Assembly (NCBI GenBank): GCA_030248215.1
Contig: JASANG010002509.1
Span: 372,001 to 436,000, forward strand
DNA length: 64,000 nt
Direction of reading: 5' to 3'
From: Enoplolaimus lenunculus
Taxonomy: Eukaryota; Nematoda; Enoplea; Enoplida; Thoracostomopsidae
Each line of letters begins with the position of its first letter. Position 1 is the stretch's first letter. Under the pieces are notes generated by a model. The model was not told the DNA's origin. It saw only the letters and a program-made list of their open reading frames with translations, and did not search any database. Both the position numbers and the translations under genes were made by a program. Shown here piece after piece: positions 1-11,005 of this stretch.

Positions 1-1516
1 AACGCCAGCGAACACAAACGACAGGATAACCGCTGGTCCTGAAAAATATATTCAATATACAATTTGATGTTGGATCTTGGAGCCAAACCGTTTTTAAACG
101 CAAGACGTCTTAGACACGATTTAAACGTACAGTAAAACAGTCGGACCCATTTATAGAACAGGGCCGGATCGTTTTCCGGAGGGGTTATAATAGAGTCAAT
201 TTAAGCTCTAGACTAATTTTTTTTTGCTTAGGCTTAGGCTTAGGAATAAGCTCATCCATACGCTTAGGCTTAGGGTTCTGTTTAGGAACATGCTTATACT
301 ACTGTTCCGGCCCTGTTCTATACATAGGCCAACAGTCGGAACGAGATGGATCAAAAAAACTAAAACCAAAACGGAAAACCGATATTGAAGTATAAAAGTT
401 ATTAAATGCAGAGGCAAAAAAACAACTGCTGTATGACAATCTCACTATCACTCAATTTACTAGGAATATATATGGCGTATTTTTGAGTTTTTTCACAAAT
501 TAGCTCAAACCTCTGCTATCCCGATCCGCAATTAGAAATAGCTTATGAAAATATTTGAATATACTGGCATATGTTTAATATTTGAACCATATTATTCTTA
601 TGTCTTCTCATATGATTCGACATTTGAGCTTGTAATAAATTAAACATTATCTTACCACTCTAAGATAGAATCTTAAGTATTCGTAGGTACTATTCATATT
701 TATGTAATTCCGTGTTCAACTAGAATTATAGCTAGCGTGGTACAAATACCACTTTTTGTACTGCATGCAATTAATACCACGAAACCAGAATTGTGGGCAC
801 CGGAAAAAATCAACGGAAACCACGGGTTTTTCCGTGCTGTTTTCCGTTTTTTTGCAAGATGGTGGAAAAAACGGAAAAAACTTTTCATTTTATAATCTCG
901 GTAAATAAATCGCAAAACAGCGACAAATCATCGCGGAAACCACGAGCAATTGGTTTTTGCACGCTTGCGTCACCGCGAAGGCTTGTTTACTGGGGAGGAA
1001 TCAGGGACGGATCCAGAAATTCTCTAAAATGAGGAACCGCACAAGATAATACAGTGGAAGTACTCGCGAGCGAAGCGATATGCCAAAGCGTAACCCTAAA
1101 ACTAAATCTGTGTCTAAGAGGCCTAAGCATAACTCTGAACCTAAATCTGCGTCTAAGCCTGTGCCTAAGTTCAAGCTTCTCAGTATAAGCTCAATCTTAA
1201 ATCTAAGCCCAAACGCTAACCTGAAATGTGATGTACTCAAAGAGTATATACAACCCGCAGTTAACTGTAACTTAAACCTGCATTCGCTGAAACTTTTACT
1301 ACCAATCAAATCCTCAGCCCACAAAAACTTACCCGTGATTCTAGCGGCGACCTGACCAGCAAGGACATAAATACCTCCCCCAAACATCGCTCCCATCCCA
1401 AGCAAAACAATATCCGCAGTCGACAGTGATCGACTCAGCGGTGTCGCTAAACTTCCCGGCTCGAAATGTTTTCGTCGAACCAAATTTTGAAACAAAGCTC
1501 CCGAGCATCGAGCCAT
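1..1516 (-). CDS. SLC7-family cationic amino acid transporter (CAT), first two coding exons, 3' part outside window
   Basis: Plasma-membrane uptake carrier for basic amino acids, by family. Exon 1 (1516 to 1333) reads MARCSGALFQNLVRRKHF, then SLATPLSRSLSTADIVLLG and MGAMFGGGIYVLAGQVAA. This is the typical CAT N-terminus: a short basic cytoplasmic leader followed by the first helix with its glycine-rich substrate-binding turn. The exon ends ATCACGG at a GTAAGT donor. Exon 2 (38 to 1) follows a TTTTTCAG acceptor and continues in phase as GPAVILSFVFAGV, the start of helix 2. The rest lies left of the window. I chose the Met at 1516 because CATs start close to this motif. An in-frame Met at 1624 would add 36 residues without family resemblance. 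The 1.3-kb intron holds TTAGGC-like repeats. SLC7A1-4 versus SLC7A14 cannot be separated from 73 residues. Confidence 0.88.
146..330. mobile_element. Small inverted-repeat element carrying a TTAGGC-like array
   Basis: The ends are inverted copies built around TATAGAACAGGGCCGG (left about 151, right about 304-320). A 10-bp direct repeat AACAGTCGGA flanks the element at 136-145 and 331-340. The true target duplication could be 7 to 10 bp, because the exact terminus is not certain. The interior (225-295) is a run of TTAGGC-type hexamers. Further members of the group lie near 30.4, 42.5 and 45.6 kb. The element sits in the SLC7 first intron. Confidence 0.7.
1085..1215. repeat. Degenerate CCTAAG hexamer array
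   Basis: Imperfect CCTAAG/TCTAAG/CCTAAA units repeat across about 130 bp, the complement of TTAGGC. They interrupt the SLC7 first intron. No inverted ends could be defined. Confidence 0.6.
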
Positions 1517-2144
1517 ATTTCTGTGTACCGGTTGCGATTGGCGAAACTCTTTAAGTAAACGATAATTTCTATGGTGTACCAATAGCCGGTCGATCCCACA
1601 GTAAAGTTGTCTACCCGCGTTCAAGATTATATTAAGTTTGTTTGTGACTAATATTCAACATTGCTATGTTATACTTTACCGGTATATCGGATCAAGTCAA
1701 CCTAGTAACTGTGTTCACAATCAATTATTAAACTACGAAATACATGGGTTAACAAAAGTTGTACAACCAGGGTTCCAACAGAAACTATGTTTTGCCGGAA
1801 CAGGAACAGGAACACGAATTGAATTTGTTTGCAGAAACAGCAACACGAACAGGAACCGGAATTTGAAACTGTTGGACTTTACACAAAACTTGCCAAAAAT
1901 CGGCTTAAAAAATTTTCCACGCTATTTCATCATCAAGTTTTGCGAAAACACATCAGCAACAATTAAGTAACAAAGTTGATATTTGTACACCACTGACGTC
2001 GTATTTTGTACTATACCGTTACCAGATACGGATGACAGTGGCTGAGACACTCTAAAAAATTTGCGTCTTCTATAAAAGTTTTAACTCCACTTCTAAAAGT
2101 TCTAAAAATCAACCACATGTCCCTCCTAAAATAATTTTCTAGGG

Positions 2145-2312
2145 CCCTAACACAGACCCGTAACCAGCTCACCTTGCTAGGGGTGGTTGAAAAATTTTCA
2201 GGAAGCGCATTCAAGGGTTTTCAATGCGGTACAAGCAAAGTTGAGAACTTTCTAGGGGGGCCAAAATTTTCCAGGCTGAGCCCCCTCCCACCCCTTGGCT
2301 ACGGGCCCGCCC
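2145..2312. mobile_element. Decayed MITE, family shared with about 54.88-55.04 kb
   Basis: The left end reads AGACCCGTAACCAGCTCACC and the right end reads TGGCTACGGGCCCGCC, giving an imperfect inverted pair. The same words (GGTGAGCTAGCTACGGGCC, CCCCTAGCA) recur in opposite orientation at about 54,885-55,040, beside KRR1 exon 1. No clear target duplication. Confidence 0.45.
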
Positions 2313-2560
2313 TAACATGATAAACTGGCTAACGGCAAGCGAACACTAATTTTCACTTAATAATAATTTTTACCAACAGTGTTTTTTCGTCGTAGAACCA
2401 AAGCTTAAACTTAAGCTATATGGACATGGCCCAATCCGTGATCCCACTTCTCAAACTTTTGCTTACTCAAAAGTTTGCTGTGAAATACCCTGCCCAAGAA
2501 ATATTAATGCAATTTGTACAATATGAAATTCAAGATTTTCAGTAATTCCAGGCTGCCGCT

Positions 2561-2700
2561 CAGTGGCGTACCGACAAATTTTTGACTGTGTGGCGCCCGT
2601 ATCCTCAGGCTTGTTGTGCCTTTTTCCGCCCACGTAAGTACTGATTCCGATTGGGGGGGTGGGGCGCAGCCCTCCGGCCCTCTCTCTCGGTACGCCCCTG
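2561..2700. mobile_element. hAT-like MITE, CAGTGGCGTACCGA ends
   Basis: Inverted ends CAGTGGCGTACCGA (left) and TCGGTACGCCCCTG (right). Flanking 8-mers CTGCCGCT and CTACCGCG agree at 6 of 8 positions, as for an aged 8-bp duplication. No coding capacity. Confidence 0.6.
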
Positions 2701-3249
2701 CTACCGCGTTTGTTACATATTAGGCAATAGACACAAACAAACAACTGGTTAGATAACGCCAATTCTGTTACAAGAATACAGGTGTTTAAACAACAAAGCG
2801 AAAACATGAACTACTTCAGATAAACAAATATTTTGAATAAAAGCGAATCGCCGAGATTTGTTACTCGAATTGTTTTAAACTCAATTTTGGTTGATCACAC
2901 AGATAAAAGTATACTTTTTAAATTTACCTAAAAACAAAGCTTCATCCTTTTGCCAATACCATTACGCTACGCTGGTTGGCGCAGCTGGCCGGGGAAGGCG
3001 GGGGTGGGAGGGTAGGAAACAAGCCATTTGACTGAAAGCTAAATCTATATATATCGTCATCGCGAGCCGAACAGGCAAATAACTTTTAGCTTTTTTCTTA
3101 GAGTTTCAGATCAAACGAACTGGGTTTTAGTTGTATCGACGCGGTATGCATTCATCAGTTTACAGACAGACAATACGGGGCTCAGTCCACCGTGGAAAAC
3201 TTTTACGGACCTGGCACCCACCCTCAAAAACACTGATATTAGCTGCGGC

Positions 3250-3515
3250 CAGTGGCGGATCCAAAAATGTTCGACGGAAGGCGGCGGGCTGGCAAATGTT
3301 ATGAAACGCAAAAATTGTAAAGGTAAGGGAAACTTATCATTTTACCACCAAAAAATTTTCTGAGAGCGAAAAATTGTAAAATAGGCACCGCATCATTTTA
3401 TCACGAAAAAATTGTGTTTTTACAAAAAATTTTCTAACGGGACAAATTGTAAGGTTGATACCATACCATTTTAATACCGAAAACAATTCTCACAGGGGGC
3501 GTCTGGATCCGCTAG
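3250..3515. mobile_element. MITE with CAGTGGCGGATCC end
   Basis: Starts CAGTGGCGGATCC and ends TGGATCCGCTAG. The interior repeats AAAATTGTAAGGTA and TTATCATTTTATCACC-like words. Related copies lie at 7434-7746 and 33,780-33,855. The flanks are GC-rich (GCTGCGGC / CGGCCGCTGC), without a clean duplication. Confidence 0.55.
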
Positions 3516-4025
3516 CGGCCGCTGCAGGGTAGAAAGCTCTCAGAGCCAAGCAAAGTTCCATTTAACTCAAAGGCATGTTTTTGAAGTGCGAATATAAGTG
3601 TTATCATGATAAAACCCAGCATTTTAATCACTTTACCGTAGTCGGTTCCCTGTCATGTTGTTCTTAGCAAAACCCCTGACGGGTAATTTAAATAAAACAC
3701 ATTTTCATGGTATTAAAAGCTTTGTAAACAAACCATCACTCAATACACCGTGTTTCTCTGTATAATAAACTGGATTTCAATAAGGAGGTTAATGAATCAA
3801 TATAAATGTATGACGGAAAATACGTCTAGACTACTTTATCCAACGAATATCAATACTGCTACCGGTCTAACACATACTGTCGCTCAAAAACAGATTTGAA
3901 AGCCTCAACTTCCTTTAAAATAGGTTGCCGGATACAAGATCGGATCCATTTTCAAGTTTAACTGATTTTAAAATTATTAATTTTTTTAGAAAATGTGTTT
4001 TGGTGACAGGAGCGCATGTAAGAAA

Positions 4026-4176
4026 TGACCAATGTTACTTTTAGGGCCGTAACAGTAGATTAAGCGTATTCCTAAACCTAAGTCTAATGCTAAGCTACCT
4101 ACTAGAATGTAAGCCTGCGCTTTTACAGACACACCACAAACCGGGACGGCCGTAAAAGTAACATGGGCTCATATCC
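4026..4176. mobile_element. Inverted-repeat element with GGCCAATGT-type ends and CCTAAG units
   Basis: Left end CCAATGTTACTTTTAGGGCC and right end ACGGCCGTAAAAGTAACATGG are inverted copies. Between them lie CCTAAACCTAAGTC-like hexamers (4070-4110). Same terminal motif as the elements near 30.4, 42.5, 45.6 and 55.3 kb. Confidence 0.6.
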
Positions 4177-5784
4177 CTAATCTAAATTACTAGAGAAATA
4201 TGGAAAAAGGGCTATATCACAGGTTTTAAAATTGCCTGCTAAATCATATTTTTTTAAAAATACTTTTCGAATATGCTACGGTCGCTCCAAAAAACCTTTG
4301 CGTACGTAAGATTACTCGTCTGAAACTCAATCATGGGAAGGTGTCGCTATTTAGTGCTTCTGAGCGGATAATAACAGTAGTGCAACCCGGATTTTTGGAA
4401 TCGAGGCCGACAGTAGCGGACCTAAAAGTTTTCGTGGATGGGGGAGGGAAATTTACACAGGGTGCAATTAGGATGAAATTTGCACGGTAATTCACAATTA
4501 TACTTACATAATAGAGTTACATAGTGATTACTACAGGAAGATATTTTAAAATGAAATCACGTGGAGATGTAATTTTAAAGTAAATTTTATACTGCAAAAA
4601 CCTAAGCATTGTTTAAACATTGGTTTACGAACAATTCAAAAGATTCTTGCCTATAAATTTAGCCATGATTTAGTATATCTATTTATAATATATATCTATA
4701 TGTATGTACGCTATTACGCAACTACAACTCGGTAAATTTTGCGTAGAAAACAATGTACCCAGAGATCGTTGCATTTTTGACATATGATAGCCTTGGGCTA
4801 TGGCATATTTTGTGGCACCGTTGGCAAAATTATTGTGAACGGCGCATAAACAATACAGATACATTATGAATCTGCTAACTTTAAGCACTCTGTTTATTTT
4901 TAAAAGCAAAATTCAGTGTAGATTCAAACTAAAATCGACCCCCATAATAAGGGGAGCAGGGTAAAAACACAATGAATGCTGGTACATTTCGTAAGTACCA
5001 CGCACACCCTGGCTAGTTGCACACGCTCTGGTTTTAACAGTATTTTCGACAGTTGGCTATGAACTAATTTCGCTAAGTTGGTGCCAAAAAGGCACGTACT
5101 TAATCACAACCGTGGCAAGAAAAGACATCAAAACTAAAAATCTCAGCGGTATGAGTTATAAATAACTTAGTTTTATACGCATGATACTAACCATAATATT
5201 CAAATCTGTAATTCGTTTAATTGGATTAGGTGTCGCTTGTCGAACGCTAGTTTTCATTCCAATCAAACATTGCTTACATAGCTATTCAAACGCCCAAGCT
5301 TAACATGCTAGGGGTCTAAAAATTTGTTGGGAGGCATGCAAGAATTTCACAGGCAATAAACTGTCTACAATGTAGTAGGATTAAATTTTAGACCATCTTT
5401 TGCTTGGGTTAGGCTTAAGCTTAACAATAACACTTATATTTTTTACGAGTAAGTTTAAGGAATATGTTCAATCTAGAGTTAACCTAAAAGTAACATTAAC
5501 CGAATTTTTGCTTCTCATGACAACAGATACGTGTTTCTTTAGTTTGTCATTAATAGTACATGTGAAATCCGAAAGTGGACACTGAAATGTTTGGCATACT
5601 GCTACATATTGCGCTAGTCGCCAGCATAAAAAATCAAGCTTAACAAAAATTAATGGACCCACTGAAATTCCCTAAACATAAACTGCCCCCCCCCCCGACA
5701 AAAGTATAACGAAACCAGTGGCTCAAAAGCTGATCCGAAAGTGGGGTACTCCGGTCAGCGCAGTACAGGCTACACATCCGCACA

Positions 5785-6300
5785 CAAGCGTTTAGGCTTT
5801 CTCAAGTTTAGGTTTAAGTTTAGTAAAAGGCTTACTTAAAAAGCCTAAGCCCTTACTTATGCTCAGGGTGTAACCGGATATCTGTTTCCGTTTCCGGTAA
5901 AAATCGGCCTCCGTTTCCGTTTGTGTTATAGAAACAACGGAAATTCTGTTATTTTTCACGCTCATAATTAGTTACAAATTATGTATTAAATATCTGGCAA
6001 TTTTTCGTTGCAGAGATGCTGTAATTTTTCGAAATAAAATAAAAATTACGAAACTAACCCAAAATCTTAAAAATTTCGATGCATCCGCCAATTTTGGTCT
6101 TAAAAACTTTAGAAAGCCCCGTGAATATTTGCACACTTCAGTTGTGATGGCGGAAATCTACGAAATTTTTCTACTTCAATATCCGTTTTCCGTTTCGATT
6201 ATTTTGATCACTATCCGCTTCCATTTACGTTATATTTACTATCCCTTATACACCCTGCTTAAGCCTATCCCTGAACGAGCCTAAGCACGGGTGAAGCCTA
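5785..6300. repeat. TTAGGC-like hexamer region split by a younger insertion
   Basis: TTTAGGCTTTCTC / TTTAGGTTTAAG units on the left and CTTAAGCC / GAGCCTAAGC units on the right flank the MITE at 5864-6257. The MITE therefore inserted into an existing hexamer array. Confidence 0.6.
5864..6257. mobile_element. hAT-like MITE (CAGGGTG ends), inserted in a hexamer array
   Basis: Starts CAGGGTGTAACCGGATA and ends TTATACACCCTG. Flanking 8-mers CTTATGCT and CTTAAGCC match at 6 of 8. The interior has the family's TTCCGTTTCCGG words. Confidence 0.7.
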
Positions 6301-6491
6301 CAAGAGCTTGTAAAATATACTGTAAGATACGATGCGAATGAAACGATCGAGAAATCAAATATATAAAATTCCCCAATTTATTTTCAATTTAAATGTACAC
6401 GGACTCGTTTTGAATATCTGGAGGCCTTCCATCGTCGCCCCGCCCCTGACCAAAACTGTTCAGACCCGATACTAAATACAATAGTCATGGT

Positions 6492-6887
6492 CAGGGTGCA
6501 ACCGGATTTACAAATTACCGGAACCGGAATTTGAAAATTTTACCCGAACCGGAAACTGAAAACTGCATTTCACCAAAAATTTCATTTTAATCGAATTTTT
6601 TGCTCTGTTATTTGTGAAGCAACCTTAGTCGAACATAGGTATTTTATTTGTTGTATTTCAGATTTTCGTCATCGAATTTCAGATTTTCGTCATCGACTGA
6701 AGTGAAATCCACCATCAATGGCTTATATTCAGAGTACAAGTGGCTTTCAAAAGAGATTCTTAAAAATTAGCAAAGTTAAGAAAACGGCCAAATTATAACA
6801 CCGGAATTTTTAAATCCGGTCAAAATTTACCGGAACCGGAACCGGAAGGTGAAAAAATTCCGGAACCGGAATTCCTGTTGCACCCTG
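6492..6887. mobile_element. hAT-like MITE with exact 8-bp target duplication
   Basis: Starts CAGGGTGCAACCGGATTT and ends CCTGTTGCACCCTG. The exact duplication GTCATGGT lies at 6484-6491 and 6888-6895. Both arms are rich in CCGGAACCGGAA; the centre is AT-rich and matches the copy at 14,249-14,630. Confidence 0.88.
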
Positions 6888-7433
6888 GTCATGGTATATA
6901 TATACAAAAATTCTGTCACACACATCATGCTATAAAAATATACACAAACATAGGAATTCATGAAACTGTTTACACAACGGAACACTGGTTCAATTGAAAT
7001 TATAGAGAAAAAAACGCTGAATAAAAATTACCAATTTTTAAATTCGAACTGGTATAGAGACACACACAATGAAAACTAAATCTTTAAACAGAATTCGAAA
7101 TTATTCTATAAAGTGGCATATTTATTATTTAGCAAATAATGTTCAAAATGAAAGCCCACCACCCAAAAAACAGCTTTGTTGTAAGCGTTAACATTTCAAC
7201 GATAGCATACGGCGATTGGTAAACAATATTTCAGTATGTGACAGTGAACGTAGAATATAAATTCTGGGACTACAACACGCGAAGGGGAGGGGGGAACAAG
7301 CGAGAAATAGACGCTGTCCGACCAACAGCAACATCGCCGCTTCCCTTGGACGAAAAAGTTTCCGACATAATTTTAATATTTCAAGGTATTAAAGGAAAAT
7401 GTTTCTTGATCACATTGTTAAAATCTACATGCA

Positions 7434-7746
7434 GAAATGGATCCAGGAATTGCTGACGGAGGCGCGGCGAGGTGGTAATTGTTATGAAACGCAAAAATTG
7501 TAAGGTAGGAACCTTATCATTTTATCACCAAAAATTTTGTATCACCAAAAGATTTTCTGATGGGGAAAATTGTAAGGTAAAGTTTACCTTATCATTGTTT
7601 ATAGCGAAAAAACTTCTGAGGGTAAAATTAGGGACGTTATCCTTTTTCAAAACATTTTCTGAGGGACAAATTACCATTGTATCATAAAAAACTTTGTGTT
7701 GGGGGGCATACGTCCCTTCTCCCCAACCCGCTCTGGATCCGCTAGT
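7434..7746. mobile_element. MITE, same family as 3250-3515
   Basis: Begins near AATGGATCCAGGAATT and ends TCTGGATCCGCTAG. Shares GTTATGAAACGCAAAAATTG and the TTATCATTTTATCACC words with the 3.25-kb copy. Confidence 0.55.
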
Positions 7747-8377
7747 GCCCACGTGCTCCTGTTATATATAGCAAAACGCCAGGGTACAACGGCCTCATTC
7801 TCTGGCTGTAAATTGACGTAGTTCAGATTTCCGTGTTTTTACAAAAGCTATGGTTTTCATCAGATTTGTTGAAACTCTACTACAGCTTTTACAGTGAAAT
7901 TGTTTCCTAGATTGGTCAAAAATGGAGCTAAGACCTAATTTTTGGCATGACTTTGCAGATACGATATTGGCATACGAATTAAATAGTACTAAAAATAATA
8001 AACCAGAATAGAAAGCTCTAATACACTCTCAGACAAGTCGCATACTTTAAAGCTTTGCTTAAATCCAGAAAAAAGGACATGGCGATAGATGGGCACCGCA
8101 TATCCTTCCGGAAATGAAAAATATCGGGATATGTATGCGAACTGAGACATCTGGTTATCTGAAATGCTATTGTGTAAAAAATCTGAAATAAGTTGTATTG
8201 CTCCATCAATAAAGTAGCTGGAGATAAAACATTCTGTATTCACACCTTACACTTATACTCAAATTACAATTTATCTTGCTGTAATGTAATAATTTTCAAT
8301 TTCACGAATATAAAGCACGCTTTGAGGAACTAACTGGCCGCTCGGAGTCACGCTTGGCTCAATAATAGTATCATTGT

Positions 8378-8728
8378 ACGCTAAAATTCGACTCATTTTT
8401 TGACTCAGCAAAACTGAACTCAATCAGCAGTAACTCAGCATGAGTAAGTTGTCTTGCGACATTTTAGAGTGTTAAGATCGAACGGGTTTCAATCTGAGTC
8501 ATTTTTGACTCAGTTATATTCACAATTTAACACAGGTTTGACTCAGTATTTCAAATTTGACTCAGTTATATTTCATATTTGAATCAGCATTGACTCAGTT
8601 ATATTTTAATTTTGACTCAATTTAACGAGTCACTTTGACTCACGCTGAGACAGGCTTTTTCTAGGTCCACCTCTGAGTCAATTTTGACTTAGTGTGAGTG
8701 AAATTGGACTCAGCATTTTTTAGAGTGT
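8378..8728. mobile_element. Palindromic MITE rich in GACTC/GAGTC words
   Basis: Many GACTCAG / TGAGTC words run in both orientations, from TACGCTAAAATTCGACTCAT to TTTTTTAGAGTGTAGCG. It resembles the TA-flanked family at 32.2, 41.4 and 43.8 kb but with different terminal words (TACGCTAAAA... rather than CACTGCAAAAAA). Confidence 0.5.
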
Positions 8729-8850
8729 AGCGTAGGCTTAACTTAGTTTAGGCTTAGTATTTTAGGCTTGATCTTACACTTAGCTTAGGCTTAAATTTAG
8801 AATTAGGCTTATGTTTTGGTTTAGACCTAGGAATTAGACTTAGCCTTATT
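8728..8850. repeat. Degenerate TTAGGC array
   Basis: TTAGGCTTA-type hexamers with frequent substitutions, about 120 bp, directly after the preceding MITE. Confidence 0.6.
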
Positions 8851-8879
8851 AAACTGGCAGACAGAGATAATGCGACAAT

Positions 8880-9050
8880 GGTACACTGGAAATCTGGCCA
8901 CTGGGGCACTGGACACTCGGAGACTGGGCACTCGGACACTGGGAGAGTGAGACATTGGGAGGCTGGAAGAAAGTGCACCGGGAGATTGGGGAACTGGGAC
9001 ACTATGGGAGAGTGGGCACTGGGAGACTGGGCTGGGACACTCAGTATTGC
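8880..9050. repeat. Degenerate G-rich minisatellite
   Basis: Repeats of about 9-10 bp built from CACTGGGAGA / CTGGGCACTC words. Unusually GC-rich for its surroundings. No gene claimed from it. Confidence 0.65.
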
Positions 9051-10859
9051 GGTTATAAACAATGTGTAAACGGAAAAGCTTGCGTAACAATGAATGTCGC
9101 GTTTACAAAAATGCACGCTTGTTAATTTATTTTACAGTAAGTCAGATAAAAACAATAACGCATTGTCTAACTACATTCATGTCGACAAGTCGCTACCAAA
9201 TAGCGAACACCATGGCTGCAATTCGTTAGCCCAATATGCATTAATAAAAACCAGGGTGCAACCGAATGACAAAACACCGAAGTTGGAGATCAACAAATGC
9301 TACGGAATATTGACGCGAGGTAAAATTACGTAATATAAATGGTGTTGTTACCAAAACATTGCTTTAACCACACACCGAATGTACTCTGGTAGAAACCACA
9401 AATACGATACAAACAAATAACGTTCTTTATTTACGCTTGCTAAATTAGCACTTAATAATACGTATATATTCAACAGATTATTAATCAATTTTATTGTCGA
9501 AAGGCTGAAACAACAATTTCTATTTTCTTAAAACTCAAGTTAATCTGGAAATAAAATGATAAATTCGCAATACTCCCGTTTTAAAATTTTTACTTTCCGT
9601 AAAGATTTTTCGCTTTTCGTGTCAGTCAAAAAATGCAAAATGCCAATGATATACCTATAGTTTATACAATAATTTGGATTAGCGATATTCAGTGACTTTC
9701 ACATCAAGGCCACAATGTAATCGTAGTGTTTAACAAATTATTGCAAGAAACACGGGAGCCTGCTTATCCATATAACAGCCGTTACCAAAACCATGGCAAT
9801 GAACAAGTTACTACATTTTCAGTGAAAATAAGTCAGCAATAAAACATAACCGTAAATGGTGTAACTATGTAGCAATGGATACAGCTAATGACAAAATACA
9901 TTAAACTTATTGCCGTAGAGGTACATATTGTTATCATTAGAATCGCGCGTTTTGGTTCAGAGCGCTTTTCTGTTCACCAACGCAGCTGCGTTTCATTAGC
10001 GCGTCTTTGCCATGGACATCATACTGGAAATTCGTAAAAGTATAATGCTGGGTTCACGTTATAACTGGGGCAACCTGAAATACGTTTTGTCCTATTACAA
10101 TAACGGGTAACATTTATTGTGCCCGTCAATCCGCTATCAAATTCAAAAAATTTGAATTGTCCGCTATCCTGATGTGACATTCAGTGTTTGTACTGCAATA
10201 TCATATGATATTCGAAATATTGTCCGTCAATCATATGACATTGACATGCTTGAAAATGTCTGCAAAGTTGTGGTAAACTAGCCTGAATGTCCTGAAGTTC
10301 GAATTATTTGCACTTAGGAGTATATTTAGGCAAAATTACCGCCAGAAACAGAATGAAAATAGCAGCTAATCCAATTTTCGAAAGCACTTAAAACTACATT
10401 ATCTGACTTTTCATTATATTATTATTGGGCAAAAATTACATTGGCCTGCATCATATCCTGTGATATTCGGTAGAATTCCGGAATATCATATTATTATATT
10501 TGCATAAATGTCCCGTGGTATCATGTGACATATGGCTATTTGTATACGACGATTACTGGGTATCAGGAATTTGTGTGCGAATATTATTTGAAATTCATGT
10601 GAGATCTGCATAACTGCTATTCAGATAACAACAGAGGTCATTCGTGGCTGTCTCTCATAAATGTTTAAAACAAATGTCGACTCGTGAAACTGTGATATTC
10701 TGTCTAGAGAACAAGAACATGTCAGCAGTAAATTTCAATTCAAGTAGTACATTGTTGCCATACAGCTTGCTTAGTAACATTTTTGCCTCCTCTACCGATC
10801 CTAGCATAGCGTAAAGCTCGTTTTCCAATGCTTCACGCTGTGCGTGTACATATGCGAAG

Positions 10860-10937
10860 CAAGGTGCAACCGGAATTCCGATTACGGCATTTTTTCACCT
10901 TCCGGTTCCGGTAAATTGTAATTCCGGTTACATCCTG
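10860..10937. mobile_element. Short hAT-like MITE with exact 8-bp target duplication
   Basis: Only 78 bp: CAAGGTGCAACCGGAATT at the left, CCGGTTACATCCTG at the right. The duplication ATGCGAAG is perfect at 10,852-10,859 and 10,938-10,945. It lies just beyond the PRC1 stop codon, probably in or near its 3' UTR. Confidence 0.85.
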
Positions 10938-11005
10938 ATGCGAAGTGATTTTTCTTAAGACATCAATGATATATAATATAAATTGACACTTACCACAAAT
11001 TCCGC

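Larger units (their letters stand above)
1517..11005. other. Intergenic region between SLC7 transporter and PRC1 3' end
   Basis: About 9.5 kb with no exon chain that I can support on either strand. MITEs and hexamer arrays listed separately fill much of it. The stretches 2.7-3.2, 3.5-4.0, 4.5-5.3, 6.9-7.4, 7.8-8.4 and 9.1-10.8 kb are AT-rich and show no recognisable gene or repeat family. About 10.1-10.6 kb holds many short CATATGATATTCG-like words of unknown meaning. A TTCCAACAG...CCGGAACAGG stretch near 1768-1870 looks like a decayed member of the hAT-like MITEs. Confidence 0.6.

Noticed and set aside
225-300. True telomere or chromosome end
   Set aside because: The TTAGGC units are few and degenerate and lie inside an element with flanking direct repeats.
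1001-1332. Extension of the SLC7 exon 1 frame past the donor
   Set aside because: Family similarity stops exactly at the GTAAGT donor; the rest is antisense of a hexamer array.
8754-9116. Minus-strand Ser/Pro/Cys repeats as a small protein
   Set aside because: Arises from a degenerate G-rich minisatellite; no splice or family support.
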